64,000 bases of DNA from Nemopilema nomurai (lineage: Eukaryota; Cnidaria; Scyphozoa; Rhizostomeae; Rhizostomatidae), in NCBI GenBank assembly GCA_003864495.1, contig ML133453.1:62001-126000 (forward strand), in the 5' to 3' direction. The position numbers and the translations under genes are program-made. This document shows positions 1 through 12,718 of the stretch, in pieces (position 1 is the first letter of the stretch; every line of letters starts with the position of its first letter). Under the pieces are notes generated by a model that had not been told where the DNA came from, searched no databases, and saw nothing but the letters and a program-made list of their open reading frames with translations.

Positions 1-325
1 AAATGAAGGTCCCCATGTATCCGAGTCTAAAAGGTGTCGAAGTTGCTTCTCTAGTAAAAATCCTAGAGAAAGCAGTCTTTAAATAGCTGCATTCCATGCA
101 AAATAGGAAAGGACCACCTCCATGAAAACAAATTTCAAATTTTTGACAGAAAATTCCTAAAATAATAGCATTGACAAATGAAGATGTTATAATAAAGATG
201 AAGATGTGTAATACAGGCTGTCTTCATGTTAACAGTGCATAGATTATTTTTCTCTGTTGACGGAAGTGCACCAGATGAAGCTTCTGAAAATGCATCAAGA
301 CAACTTTGAAAGCATTAACACTAAG
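1..325. other. No supported gene at left edge
   Basis: I see no convincing coding potential or repeat here. It may be intron or upstream sequence of a gene that enters the window from the left and ends at the candidate tail exon beginning near 326. Confidence 0.4.
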
Positions 326-425
326 GGCTGAGTCCAACGAAGAGGATCAGAATGAGCAGCAACAACAACCAAACAAAGACCGACGTCTAGCTGCACTTGT
401 GCGAGCATCATCAACACCTCAATGA
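326..425 (+). CDS. Possible terminal exon of a gene entering from the left
   Basis: After a possible acceptor (AACACTAAG) the plus strand reads a short acidic and glutamine-rich tail (AESNEEDQNEQQQQ) followed by a basic stretch (DKDRR-like, then LAALVRASSTPQ) and a TGA stop at 423-425. The low-complexity charged tail looks like the C-terminus of a real protein. The frame is only about 45 codons long, the acceptor is weak and no upstream exon lies in the window. The family is not recognised. Confidence 0.2.
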
Positions 426-2776
426 TGTTTGTCTGAAGTCCTTTGATTATACGCAAAGACATTTTGATGACCCATGGAAGGGCTTCTAATCATTCCAAAG
501 TGTCAGTTCTTTACCAATTTTATAGGGGAAAGGAAACTTTGTGGCGAATCAAACAGATGTTGGTGATTCAAAGCGGGAGAGCGTTTTCAAACTTGCAGTT
601 AGGTGAACAGGTTGAACAAGCCTTAATCTGGAAAGCTATTAGCTTGGACGTAATAACTAACGGCCTATCCAAGAGAACAGATTTTACTGTCCATATATTA
701 GCATAAGTCAAGTAAAAGGTTAAACACATCAATTCAAACATTATCGACAGCTTTGGAACTAGACCTGCTAACATTTTAAGGACTGAGCTGAACTATTTGG
801 AACAAAATTCTGGTTTCGCTTACATGAATATGATGTTATGGCGTATTTTACATTGACGGGTCTCGTCTCTTAAAAGCACAACAGAACCTTAGGGCGATTC
901 AAAGAATTTTCTTGAATAAAAGTGGAAAGGTAGAGACACTTTACAAATGATTACTTTTTATGCAAAAGTTTCTGCTGTTTTTTGCTATTGTGAAGATTTA
1001 TAGCAAGAGGCATTGATTACACAGAGAAAGGCATCGTGATGTCATAAATTGGTTGGTGTCTTGATTTTCTTAAGTTTTAAAGAGCCAGTCTGGAATCTTG
1101 AAAAAATTAATAATCAGCCACTTTTATCAAATATTACCATTTGAAAAAATGGATCTGGACGTTGTAGAGACATGCATGCCAGGTTTAACGATAAGGCAGA
1201 GCTTTCATACCTGAAAATTTATGAAATGTCATTGAACAGAAGAATGGTCTCTTTCACCAAATTTTGACTGACCCATCAAATTCTATAGAATAAAAGGAGG
1301 AAAGGTCTTCACGCACAACGTTTTTAAGCACCAAAAACCCTGCTTCTCACTATGTTGAAAGATAGAAATGCAACAAACCATTAATAAAGAGCAAGGCTTG
1401 CTAAGGAGTCTCGTGTTTAAAGAGGCCTGCCTGTGAAGAAAAAAGGTGATTGTACTCATGAACGGCCACTTTGGTTGAAACCACAAACCATTATAGCTAC
1501 AGCAACAACACGTCGCGGAGTAGAACAAGAAGAGAGGGTGATAGCGACGGTTTCGCTGAAGAGTGTTTTTAGTTTAGTTCTAGCTTGAGTTTTCTTGATA
1601 CATATCGTCAAAATTGTTCAATGGATCCAAACATAAATAAAGCTGAGCACGTTTACACAAAAAAGCTAGTTATACCTCCAAAGTATGAAAATTATGCATA
1701 GGAAAGGGGAACAGTTTTATTGAACACTTGGACTCGTTTTCAAGGTGTTCCTCTTTCAGCTATTGCACACCCCTTCCCCCAGCCTAAGCACATGCGCATG
1801 CGCTGATGTTGTAAAACGTGCTTCGAGTTAATGTTTCTGTACAAAATGTTCTAGAAGAAAGTCAGAAAGTGAAGCTACTGACATAACTGCTATACGTTTT
1901 AATTAGTGTCGCTCTTTTTGGAACCGGTCTCGTGTAAACGGAGCCACAAGAAATAACTCTACCTAGAAGTACCTGAGTGGATAAATCTTTTTGAGCCACA
2001 ATCAGGTGCTGGTGCTAATTAGACTGTCAAATCCTATTGGCACTTCAGTGATTCATGTAGTGATCTTGGTAAGGTGAAAAATTTGGGGTTAAAGAAGCGT
2101 TTACAGTACCTATTGTGATAGGAAAAAGCAAAGTGGTGAATAAATTTTAAGAGTTGGCTTTCAGCGATGAATAAATTTTAAGACTATTGAACGATCGGGC
2201 TTTATCTCTTGCTTTTAAACACGCCACATCATAGCTGTCTCGATAGTTTTGAAAAGTGTCACAAGCTCATGTGTGACATCAATTGCAGGTTTGATATTTG
2301 ATGAGAGTAGTAGCCGACCCTTCAGAACATTGCATTGTTCATTAGCAAAGAAAGGGGAAAAAGGCAAGAATACAAGTGCGCACAAGAGCGCATGGTCGTT
2401 TGGGGAAGTTAGATACATGCGTTAACCATAATTCTTGAATGTATATAGCGTGCAACAGCAGGGTCCTGCTTATAAGTTGTGTAATAGTATAACATGCATA
2501 TGAAGCATAAAAATCAAAAAGGGTAAACATAAAAGCGAACATTAATAATTACACTTCACTTCAAATTTTGCATCAGAAGCATGCCAGATTGTTTAGAACC
2601 GGTTATTGTTCCCAATGACAAACTTTCACGTGCCTTAATAAGATCTCTGACCATGTTATTACGTATGACATCAACTATACAATTCATCGATTGATTAAGC
2701 ATGATGATACATTGTATAGCAGCATATACAAGTATAACTGCAATATCAAACTTACAGTTAGTAAACAGCTCAAACA
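426..2776. other. Intergenic, no gene seen
   Basis: All frames are short and lack splice context or recognisable protein. The stretch is AT-rich with small local duplications, such as the AATAAATTTTAAGA word repeated near 2140-2180. Nothing else is supported. Confidence 0.5.
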
Positions 2777-3175
2777 TACACGCCTTTTTTATAAGGAGCC
2801 TACCACAAGGCCTAGTTCCAAAAGTTCCTTATTGGTAGACCTCAAGTCATCAGATTTTAGTACCAAAGGTTCCTTAAAAGTTCCTTAATTTTCACTGCAC
2901 ATCAATAAGCCTTAACAGTTAATAGAGAGAGGGGCGAGATAGAATATGCGGAAACTATTCAATACAGCACTTGACACACGAATTTCAAACAATATATGCA
3001 AGTATTGGCTTGAAATGAATGGAACCGGCTTTTTAGTTCTTGATGCTTGCAGTTATAAGCATTATCAAATCGAAAAGTTCCTTAGTGATTTCGTTTTTAG
3101 TAGTATAGGTTTTCTAGATATTTCGACCTTCTACATGTAGGTTCCTTATAAAGTGGTTCCTAAAAAAAGCGTGTA
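2777..3175. mobile_element. MITE-like element with TACACGC termini
   Basis: The left end at 2777 reads TACACGCCTTTTTTATAAGG. The right end reads, in reverse complement, TACACGCTTTTTTTAGGAAC and closes at 3175. Both ends are flanked by TA, as expected for Tc1/mariner-type MITEs. There is no open frame of note inside. A related terminus lies at 3745-3840, so the true partner of the left end is uncertain. Confidence 0.5.
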
Positions 3176-3744
3176 TATAAGCGGTATTATGAACAACCAT
3201 AATGGATTGTTTTTCTTTGTGTGCGATCACCTTACTACTAATGTTGTTTAAAATGTATAGGCAGAGCGAAACTATGTGAGTTTCTGCAGCAACATGTGAC
3301 TATGTGACATTATGTAGAGAATCTTCATTTTGAGCTATACAACCTGCCAAATTGGTGGTGTCTGCTTTTCTATGCAAATGTATGATGAATAATCATTGGG
3401 AACTAAATCGCTTAAAATATGTCAAAAGAAATTGACAGAGGGGGGAAATTAACAGTGCAGAAAGTTAAATGTTAAAAAACCAGCAACATTCAACTGAAAG
3501 GAAGAATAGGGAGGAAGTTTGCAAAAAGACAATGAATCTGTGTGCTATTGATAATCCAAAGGATTTTGCAGGCACATCTTTTTAGCAATTGAAGGCACGG
3601 TCGCTTTAATTCTGAGTTCTACGCACAACAACCTGAAATTCGAGCCTCCGCTTCGGTTCCTGTATTGAGAACTCCCCCTGGTTTGACTATACAGCATTCT
3701 ACAGACTCGGAAACCATTGTCTCCTCTATAACCCAGCCATTACT

Positions 3745-3840
3745 AGAACTTTTGGAACCAAAATCTGATGATTTGAGGTCTACGAATAAGGAACTTTGGA
3801 GCTAGGTCTTGAGATAGCTTCGATATAAATAAAGCGTGTA
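3745..3840 (-). repeat. Second inverted copy of the MITE terminus
   Basis: The reverse complement of this stretch matches 2777-2880 over about 95 bp with scattered differences. Shared words include GTTCCTTATT, GTAGACCTCAA and TCATCAGATTTT, and both start with TACACGC. It could be the outer end of a roughly 1.06 kb element starting at 2777, or the end of a second degraded copy. Confidence 0.55.
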
Positions 3841-3900
3841 TTAAGTCAGCTGAAGTTTAACATCAATAGTGGATTAATTGGTAGTAGCATAAAAAGGATT

Positions 3901-3987
3901 ATACTTGAAGATATCAAGAGGGTACTTCAACGTACTAAGATACAGGGTACTAAGATACTTGAAGATATCAAGAGGGTACTTCAACGT
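3901..3987. repeat. Direct duplication, period 54 bp
   Basis: A 33-bp block beginning ATACTTGAAGATATCAAGAG is repeated perfectly at 3901-3933 and 3955-3987, with a partly duplicated spacer between. It is a local tandem duplication with no known role. Confidence 0.8.
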
Positions 3988-5212
3988 TAAATAGATGTTA
4001 GACGTTGGAAAATTGACAATGAGTCCAGGAAAAAAAGAACTCAGTGTACTGCTTCTGTGTACGGTTACAACAGACTTCCATTCTGTTTATCGCGTATTAA
4101 CAGGAGTATGATGCTTGTCAATAGCTAGCCCTTGGTTGTGAACCTTTCTATATGAGCACCCCTCAGAATAATTGCTGGATCCGCCCCTGATCAAATTAAA
4201 TGATAATGAAAATCATTACAATTGGAGAAGTAGCTGACAAAAGAACTTCTAGCATTGGCTTTTTCCTTTTTCATGTAATAATACATAATAAGTAACTTTA
4301 CAATAATTTATTTCCCAATTCCAGTTAAGCAATATATCTAACTGTCTCACACTGCAATATGCTGCAGCCATTAGTCAACAACATAAATTTTCAGCAAAGG
4401 CATTCTAAAATTGAACAGTCAAGATAATAAAAAAAATATCAGCAACTATTGGCAGATAGCATAGGGAATTTGCAATATTATAATACATTGAACTGCAAAA
4501 TCACTACTTGTTACACTAAAATATCAAAGTGTAGATGATGTCTTCACAAAAATAAAAAGTGTAGATGATGTGTGAATTTTTTAAAGGTTATTCAATCAAC
4601 AGTAAAAAGCAAACTAAAAATGTGAGACAACACCATGCTCACAAGAAAAGGGAAATAGTTTGAAAAATGAACTATTGAAAAGTAGCTTCTGATCTATCTA
4701 AAGTAAAATTAAAATTAAGTTAGTGAAATTCATTGCATAAGAAAGATTTCATTGAGATAGAGTGGAATTTTCTGGCTTGTTTTGGAGTGTTCTCTAACCT
4801 TTTTGGCTATGGTATGTCAATTTAAAACTAAAAATAACAAAATTGCTACCTAATAATGCTAGGCAGATGCAACTTCACCTTCAGGCAAGTAAAAATGATA
4901 TTTCCAAGATCACAGACATGAAAGTAAGCGAAGGCAAATAAGAATATCTTAAAAATTATTTAGTTTTGTACCATGAAAAACAACTAATTAGGGTCTTCTG
5001 ATTATCCAAGGTGCTGAAACTGATTCTATCAATTAAAGAAAACATACAACAATCTATAGTGAATTATAGATAACATACAACAATCTATTGATTCAATTTA
5101 ATCACAACAATGTTACATTGATGCATTATCATGCTATCAGGTTATATCATCACACATATGTTCTTATATAATTATCAAGACCAAGTATTCTTTGAAGAGG
5201 TCTTCCATAAAT
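3988..5212. other. AT-rich intergenic, downstream of the DUF2961 gene
   Basis: No gene is seen. There are small duplications (AAAAAGTGTAGATGATG near 4555, ACATACAACAATCTAT near 5043 and 5073). The right part is the presumed 3' UTR of the minus-strand gene that ends at 5213. Confidence 0.5.
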
Positions 5213-6292
5213 CTACCATTCATATGTCCAAACATATGATGTCATCTTTGTAAGCTGTGGTGAATCAACAGTGTTTTGGGCCTGCTTACAATTCCCATTA
5301 CCACCTCTTGCATGACATTTGTTGCTGGAGAGCTTGTAGCATGCATTGTCACGTGCTTCCCCACAACGCCAGATAAGTTTGAATGACTTGGAAAATATCA
5401 CTGGATCATCCTCAAAGAACTTGTAGGCACTCATAGTTCCTGGCTTTTGGAAGTAAGTGAGTCCAGATTGCTCAGTATGGAATACCCCAGCACTGTAATA
5501 AAAGGCTGACAAGAAGAAATCTTCAGTTCCCGAAGACAAGTACTGGACGATGTCGCTATCATCGATAACTGCCCTGAAACATGCCTCAAGATACTCGAAA
5601 TTGCTACTTGAGGCTGCGAGGGTGGCTTGGTATAAAAGCCCTGACCTGTTTACAGAAGATGCAAGAATAGCGTACTCGATTGGCTGTATATCATAGTTTT
5701 CTATTTTATGCAATCTCAGCATGGCATTTTGAGGAAGCACCATATCTCCAACAACAACACGGAAGTTCTCAGCTCCGCGAATTATGTACCAATAATATCC
5801 TTGTTCTGGAGTCTCAAACGTCACCCTGATTGACTTCTGAAATGGCATTCTTATCGTGTTGTAAATGCCTCCGCTAAGTGCCGTGTGACCAATTCTACGA
5901 GTTCCCCATGGAATTCCCATGTCTTCGCCAACTACAACTTTGTTTGGGTTGCCAACCATGTCGGGAAACGTCGAGTTCGTTTCTTCATCCTTAGCCGTAA
6001 CAAATCCAATCCCATGACCCATGTAAAGATTCATTTCGATGTTGGGTGTCGAATCATCGTCAATGTAGTACCTGATGATGGTATTTGGGCCTAAGCACTC
6101 TTTTCCAGTGAACCATTGCTCAGTGATGACACCAGGTCCTTTGTCGTATCGAAAAAGCTCTGTCTCCGTGTTTGCCGTGCAATATGCACCTTTGATTGCA
6201 TGAGAGAAGGTCTTTATATCTGATCCCCATTCTAACTTTCCATGCACATTAAATATGAACTGCAAGGCTATTGCTAGGGCGAGGGTAAACAT
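5213..6292 (-). CDS. Secreted DUF2961 (GH172-like) protein, intronless
   Basis: This single-exon frame encodes 359 residues. The ATG at 6292 is chosen because the longer open frame upstream has only a TTG, and because this Met is followed at once by a hydrophobic signal-like segment (MFTLALAIALQFIFNVHG). The family hallmarks are present. Near the N-terminus GPGVITEQWFTGKE leads into an IRYYIDDD strand, the central region has a YYWYIIRG strand, and the C-terminal half holds SSGTEDFFLSAFYYSAG. The protein ends in YVWTYEW, close to the usual C-terminus of DUF2961 proteins. Members of this family in bacteria and fungi include GH172 fructan- and arabinan-type glycoside hydrolases, so a secreted or lysosomal sugar hydrolase is likely, but the substrate cannot be read. 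Two or more cysteines near the C-terminus (NKCHARGGNGNCK) suggest disulfides. The lack of introns contrasts with its neighbours and hints at retroposition or transfer. Confidence 0.85.
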   Translation of the reverse strand: MFTLALAIALQFIFNVHGKLEWGSDIKTFSHAIKGAYCTANTETELFRYDKGPGVITEQWFTGKECLGPNTIIRYYIDDDSTPNIEMNLYMGHGIGFVTAKDEETNSTFPDMVGNPNKVVVGEDMGIPWGTRRIGHTALSGGIYNTIRMPFQKSIRVTFETPEQGYYWYIIRGAENFRVVVGDMVLPQNAMLRLHKIENYDIQPIEYAILASSVNRSGLLYQATLAASSSNFEYLEACFRAVIDDSDIVQYLSSGTEDFFLSAFYYSAGVFHTEQSGLTYFQKPGTMSAYKFFEDDPVIFSKSFKLIWRCGEARDNACYKLSSNKCHARGGNGNCKQAQNTVDSPQLTKMTSYVWTYEW

Positions 6293-9200
6293 TTCAAAGT
6301 TTGCAGCCCAAGTCTGCGCCAACCTCTGCGGTGTCAACCCAAGAGCTAGAGCAAAATGGCGGAATATTGCTCCTCCGCAGCGAAAGAATAGTGCCTGCTA
6401 CGGTGTGGATGGGTTTTTGCGATTTTTATATATATGTAACTTTCAAGTTATCCACAAGATTTCTAAAAATAGGAAAGTTTTGGGTTGTCAGCTAATAGTT
6501 CAAGTTAGCTTGTCTTCGAAGCTTTTGTTTTTAGTAATTTCAAGAGCTTTGTCATTTACCTTGCAACAGGCATGTTTTCCTGTGAAAATCTGGTAACTGC
6601 TGATTCTGTTTAAGAGGAGAAGAGAAATTAGTGCGTGCGCATAAAAAGATTTTCGATCAGCTTCGATAGGCTGCCTTCATAGAGGGCAAGGAAGGTGTTC
6701 ATGTATCGCTAGACATCTCTTGGAAACACCAGTTCGTTTTGGTAATTGACGGTAAATGTTTCATTGAATTTTATTTAACGGAAAGAAAAAAGACTTTGAG
6801 AGACTTTTAAGCGTCGTCATATCAGATGAAACTACTTTTATTTTGTGTGGTCTTGACCTTCTCTGAAAAGAGGGTGGCGAAGTCCAGCGGTCGGTTTAAA
6901 GTGGTAGCAGAATTGCAGATGTTATGAGAAACTTTGCATGTATGGAGAGGAAAGATCTTCTGCAGACGCTTTCAGTAGTTTCCATAGCAACATCCAAGCT
7001 AATCTTCATAAGTTACCCGATGGCTGATAAGATTAGTCCACCCACAGGTTGAAAAGTGAGGCTTCGCCCCCATATAGTGGTGATGTGTGATTAGCTTTTC
7101 CTCATGGTGGAGACTGAAGCATTATGTCCATGAATTATCCCATAACGCAGCCTCAGCCAAAGGTTGTTTAATGCGGAGAAGCTTAATAAAATTTACGAGA
7201 AGTCTCCGTTGCAGGGCAGCGAGCATGCGTGCGATTGTCCTAAATATCAAGACCAAGTTTAAAACTCTCCAGTTCTCCAATGTCTTTACTGACCATTCCC
7301 AGAGTGCACCTCTTTCGCAAAAGTCAAGTTTTAAATAGATTGTGAGTTCACAAGCATCCGGCGCAGAACAAATTATAAGGTGATATCCAAGTAAGATATT
7401 TTGGACTAAACGCTAATTTTTCATTGCCTAGTACCTCCACTACTGTGAACATTTCCCGGAACTGTAACTGTTTATTAAGCTAGGAATAACAAGAAATGCC
7501 TAGTGATCGTATTAAACGTGAATATTGGGGTTTAAGCTTAGAATGGTTCCTTCCATGTATCATAAGCGTGTACACCTCTGCCCCACCAGGCCCCACCAAT
7601 GGCCCACTACTGAACCGGAATTTTTCATATTTGGCCCATCAATAAATGGGCCTTTTTATCAAACCAAGTGACCAGAACAAAAATAACACAACAACACGAT
7701 TGTGTGAAATAATTTTTTCTCTAAAAACCGAAGAGACTCAAATCCTGATCCAGAGCTTTTTAGAGACAGAGAATACATGGAAAAAATTTTCAGAACCTCA
7801 GCTGGATGTTTTGAAACACAATATGTAAACTTATATTTAAACATAACTATAGTATATTATTAAACTTGTGAATGTATAAGTTAACTTGTACATTCATGCA
7901 AAAATCTTTTTTGGCCACGCCTTTAGTGGGCCCCTATGTGACTCTGGCCCACTATTTAAAAATTCTTAAAATATGCATTGCACCTCTGTTGACATGGCAG
8001 CTATGACTTTTTAATTGATTGCCAGAGGTAATCTTTCTTGAGTAAAAAATAAAAAAATTCTTTCTTCTAGCAATATTTTCTATGGATGCAATTTTTGAAG
8101 TCGCAAATCCTTTCGTAGAAGAAAATCTATACGTGTAAACCATTTCTTGGCATTGTATTCTGCTTCTGAATTTATATTGTTCGTATTGTAGATTAAATTT
8201 TTGTTACTTGATTTTTAAAATTTTACTAATTACAAACCTGTACAAAGCTTAAATGAAACTAAATAAGCCTTTCTGAAATAATTCTTCTAATTCTGTTTTT
8301 GCCGGGGAGAAAAAGTGTTTGGTAATCAGCGCTCAGTTTCAAAGCTTTCATATTATTAAAGAGTTGTTTGAATGTTCATTTTAATTTGTCCCTGACTGGA
8401 CACTTGCAAAAACTTGCTTCACTGCCCTTGCTTGCTCCAATGGGATGATTAGACTCGCTGCTGCTGTGTTGCATACTTCCTTGCACTCAATTATACTAAA
8501 GCTAGCAAGCAGGTTCATATGCAGTAGTAGTTGCAAAATGTTTCACGTTCTCTGGAGAGGAGCTGAGTAAAGGAAGACATTTCTCGCGCCTATTTCTGGT
8601 TCGCATTAAGGCAAGTCCACGAAGTGTCACGGGGAAGAAAAGCATTTGGGCGCATCGTTGCTTGCCTGATTCGTGGCCTTCATAAAACACTTAACACCTA
8701 ATCGCAAACCTTTAGTACATTATAAAGTGCAAACGCCAATGGGATGGCAATTATATTCAACAAAGTCGGTTACCGGTGCTGTTAGGGGGATAATTACACA
8801 GCCACAAAACCGTATCGCAAAGGTTGTAGTCCGCATAGCGAACTGTTTTGCTTAGGCCTTAAAGGTCTTCATAACCGAATCGTATCATAGCCCCATGGCC
8901 AATCTCTGCAATCGATATTTGCGCGTTATATACCTACTTCCATCATAGTTGAAGAACTATTCCCATTCAACTGAAATTTTAAGAAGGTGTGGGAAGTTAT
9001 AGAAACTGGTGAGCTGCATAAAAAGATTTCCTTGTATTTATGATTGGTTAGCTACAACCGCTTGAATCTGGAAAGAAGTTTGCATACCTTGAAGTAGAGA
9101 AAACACATCTGCAGCACCAAAACGGAGATATAACTTCATCGGTCTTGCTTGAGCTCTGCATTGAAACCAACTCTAGCATAGTTTGACCTACTGTCTATCA

Positions 9201-10652
9201 GAAAAGTTTACAATGAGGCATGAAAATAATTCCCTTGAGACAACGTACAAAGACGCAGCAGATACCAAGAAGTCCATTGAGATTTTCAATTGTTATTTCT
9301 GAACCTAAGCGCATTTGTTATTGGCTACTCAGACCCGTGAGCCCTCGCATACTGCTTCACACAATACTGCAATGATATTAAGTAAGGTCTCTCGAGCAAA
9401 TTATACAAAGGGCTGGTTATTTCCTATGAGCTCTTTAAATTTTACGATGCTTTTTCTGGCGTCTTGGTTTGCGTTGCTTCGCTCAAGTTTCTCTTTCTGA
9501 GTTTTTATGCTTTCTTTTCCAAAAGTGATTCTGTGGACTTTTCATTACTTTTCGTTATATTCAGCTGATGTATCTGCCATTTCGCCCCTTTTGAATGCTT
9601 CACTTCTCACCTAAAAAGTCTGTGGCATCGAATCGAATACATATATTGAGAGCAGGAGACATATTTTGAAGGGCACATTTAGCAGCTCTATTAAATTTTA
9701 GAGTTTCTGAAGAGGCTCCCGCAAATGGCGGTGCTAGGTTGTAAAAGTTTGAGAAGATAAATCAACCATATAGATAAGCCAATGAGCAATTATAAAGAGG
9801 CCAACAATTGACTTGAAGAGATTCTGAACATTGACTGGAAACTCTTTAATACAGACATGTCAACTCTCTGGGTTTTGCCGGGAGATTCCAAAATTTGCTT
9901 GCTTTGTCCCAGTTTTTTATAATTTTCTACCCGTTTTTCTTGTCTTTTAGTAGACGTATTCTTATAAAAATAATTGAAATGACTTTCCTCGTGGCAAAGT
10001 CTTTTGTAAGTATTTGAAAATTAACGAAAACGTTAAAAACCATTAAGAAGGTGGTACCCAAGATAATTTTTGCGATTAACTGTTTAGTCACCATAACTTT
10101 TTTTGATATGTTTGTTGTTTATAAATTCAACGAACTCCAGGGATCTCCCTTCTTTGGCCAAATCTCCCGGTTTTTCTCAACAAAAATCTGAAATCTCCAG
10201 GTTTTGAAATTTATCGGTTTAGAGGTCTGCTAATATGGTACCTAGGGTGCCACAAGTCATCAATGCTTCTAAAGCTTCAATACTTTGACACTATAATTGG
10301 AATAATTTGAAATTTTGCAATGAAATGCCATAACCCTTTTTAGAAGAGATTATTTGTCTTGCGGCAGAAAAACATTTTAAAGTTTCGAAGAGAAGCCAAC
10401 TGTAAATGTTGTTGTGGTTGCTGCTTCTGCAGTTGTTGTCGATGTATGAAATAATTTGATTACAAGCCATGTTTACGGTAAAGATCAGTGACAGATGCCT
10501 TTAGACCTTATTTCTTGTATTCACAAACCGCTATCAGCAGAAAGAATCTTTCTCCCTTCAAAAGAGCTGAAGCCTATACTTTTCGCGTGGAGCGAGACGA
10601 GAACAAATAATGCTGACGATATGATTCCGGCAGCAAAATTCCCGAGCAATGT
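6293..10652. other. Intergenic region between DUF2961 gene and transposon
   Basis: No gene is supported. Around 7570-7960 there is a loose inverted pair of GGCCCACTA/TAGTGGGCC words. Around 9855-10225 there is a weak inverted pair (CAGACATGT and GGTCTG, with CTCCCGG words inside). Both may be decayed MITEs. The last few hundred bases before 10653 should hold the original promoter and 5' flank of TMEM143, now 12.5 kb from its coding region. Confidence 0.45.
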
Positions 10653-10960
10653 TGGGCCGGAGCCGACCGGCACAGACAAGTAAGTACGGCACATGCAAGG
10701 ACGTACGGCTCCTTCATAATTTTGGAAACCCAATAGCGTAGTCGCAAAGAGTGCAAATATAGAAAATGGTACATTAAAAGATTCTCTGATCATTCTAGTA
10801 TCTTCCCCTATAGTTTTTATGCAGTTTTTTAAATAAGCGGCCTTGGAATTTACGATTGAAAACCATCACTTTAGAAGCTTGGCAATATAAACAAGGCTCA
10901 TACGGCTCTCGCAATGGCCTACTGAATGGAAAATGTCTAACTACTTGCCTATTTCAATGA

Positions 10961-11236
10961 CTGAATAACATGTATTTGGGTATTTGCAAAGAGGTTATCA
11001 ATTAATTTTCCTTGTTTTCCACTCGGTTTGGTCTGCTCCCATAATACGGGCGCACACTTAGTTTCTGACCGAGTTGTCTCCATGTACGGCTCAAGACAAA
11101 CTAACAAATTCTTCTAACGGCCAGTCTACGATTTCTTTTTTCAAAATAAATGCCTGAATGACATGTATTTGGGTATTTGCAAAGAGGTTATCAATTAATT
11201 TTCCTTGTTTTCCACTCGGTTTGGTCTGCTCCCATC
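10961..11236 (-). repeat. Subterminal 194-bp unit, 1.4 copies (left arm)
   Basis: The unit runs from the CCCAAATACATGT word through GGAAAATTAATTGATAACC to the GTGTGCGCCCGTAT word when read on the minus strand. Here there is one full and one partial copy. The right arm has more than six. Such subterminal repeats are often transposase-binding sites. Confidence 0.85.
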
Positions 11237-11462
11237 ATCAACAGAGTGTCTCCACAAAAAGGCAACATCGAAGAGTTTACTTTTCTGATAGTGTTCTTTT
11301 CTACTATTATTTGTGTAAGATACAGCGAAAAATATTATTGTAATTGCGATGAGGTTTTTAGATAGCGAGAGCGTAGAATAGAATATGGTTACATACGACT
11401 AATGACATATGGAAGATCAAAGTTAAATTAGTTTGGAGTAAATTTCATTATATATATATATA

Positions 11463-12718
11463 TTATTCACTGCTAGAAGATGCATGCGCTGATTGGATGG
11501 TGGCTAGCAATTTCTTGAAGCTTGAGTTTTTCTCATCTTTCTTTTTATTGCCTCTAACTCTTTTTGCCGCAAGTTTCTTCTTCCTATTATGTGAAGGTGC
11601 CGTCAATGTCATAATGTCAGCTTCATCACTGTCACTTACAACAATTCTTATCGGGCGTTTTGAACATTTCGTTTTACATTTCTTACAAAGCCATGGTGAC
11701 GAGAGAAGGTCTTCTTCACAGTTACCGTGATACCATGACAGGCAACTTGAGCAACAGATCATTTTTGTCTTTAAGTCAGGCAAGTTACAATGGCAATAGA
11801 GACGAGGCTTTATTACAAACTGTGCTCCTGAAGACTCACGTGGAGAGGAAACTAAAGTTACGTTTTTAAATGTCTTGCTCTCTAATGCACTAATTAATTC
11901 CTTTCTCGATCTTCTATAATGAAAAAATACATTTTGCGGGTCGGCTTTACGACATATACACAGAGCAAAAAATATGGCCGCTATACCGTTGTCTGAGTTT
12001 CGAAGACATGAGACGGTATCCGCAACATGTATTTCAAACCTATCATTTTTTGGATGCCTTAGCCTCGCAGCGTAACCCTCTATGGAAATTTCGTACTTGC
12101 ATTCTCTCTTGTTTGCTGAAAGATGATTTCGTAATAGAGCGTCATACAAGTTTACAACGTTGTCAACGGATAGCATGTTTGACAAAGTTCCCCACTCAGT
12201 CATGGAATCATTTAAGGGTACTATTTGGACGAATTTATTGCCATTGCCCCAAAAGGAAAATAGGTCAGAAACGTGACAAAGTCCCCCTACGTTTGGAAAA
12301 TCGCTTCGCAACACATCCAATACAGCATTCATTGTACCAACCGACAGTGGCATACCAGAGCTTATCTCTTGCAAGAAATTAGTGTAATTACATGATACTT
12401 TATTACTACTTACACGTTCATCTTCGAGTTCTACATAATTATTATCAAGTTTATTACGGGTATACTTTGGACGTTCTTCATCCACGAATGTTACCTGGTT
12501 AAAGTTTTGGTCAATGCTGTCATTTGGGGAGGAAGTACCACTACCCGTTGGCAAGAAAGACAATTTTACAGTAGCGTCAAAATTCAAGTTTGATGCAGAT
12601 TCTTCGTCTTTCTTTGATAGATCAATGGGCCCGTTTAGATCACAGGATTCTTCTAAAGAATCTTGGGATGAGTAGTCAGATATTTCTTCGTCTTTCTGCT
12701 TTTCTGTCACTATGTCAG
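11463..12718 (-). CDS. C-terminal inactive Ulp1-like domain and PHD finger (inside left TIR)
   Basis: This part of the big exon lies wholly within the TIR. The fold signature of a Ulp1/C48 domain is clear (FPNVGGL, FVQIVPLND, VNLYDALL, then NSDNGIAAIFFAL and RKELISALE). The catalytic Cys of the SD-C-G motif is Asn1568 and the expected His before Trp is Glu1499, so the protease should be dead. A PHD finger follows (CHCN, CCSSCLSWYHGNCEE, WLCKKC), consistent with chromatin or histone-tail binding. The tail is lysine-rich, like a nuclear localisation signal. Confidence 0.8.

Larger units (their letters stand above)
10653..12718 (+). repeat. Left terminal inverted repeat (about 2.07 kb)
   Basis: This arm is the reverse complement of 20089-23118 apart from the repeat-number difference. 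It holds the terminal GC-rich tip, about 300 bp of unique subterminal sequence, 1.4 copies of the 194-bp unit, the 3' flank of the transposase gene and the coding sequence for its last ~417 codons. Identity is very high, with only rare substitutions such as TAC to TGC in one codon (Tyr to Cys) near 12386. Confidence 0.9.

Noticed and set aside
10521..10793. Minus-strand 90-codon frame starting in the left TIR
   Set aside because: Its first part mirrors the TIR reading of the right end and it runs into flank without any gene feature.
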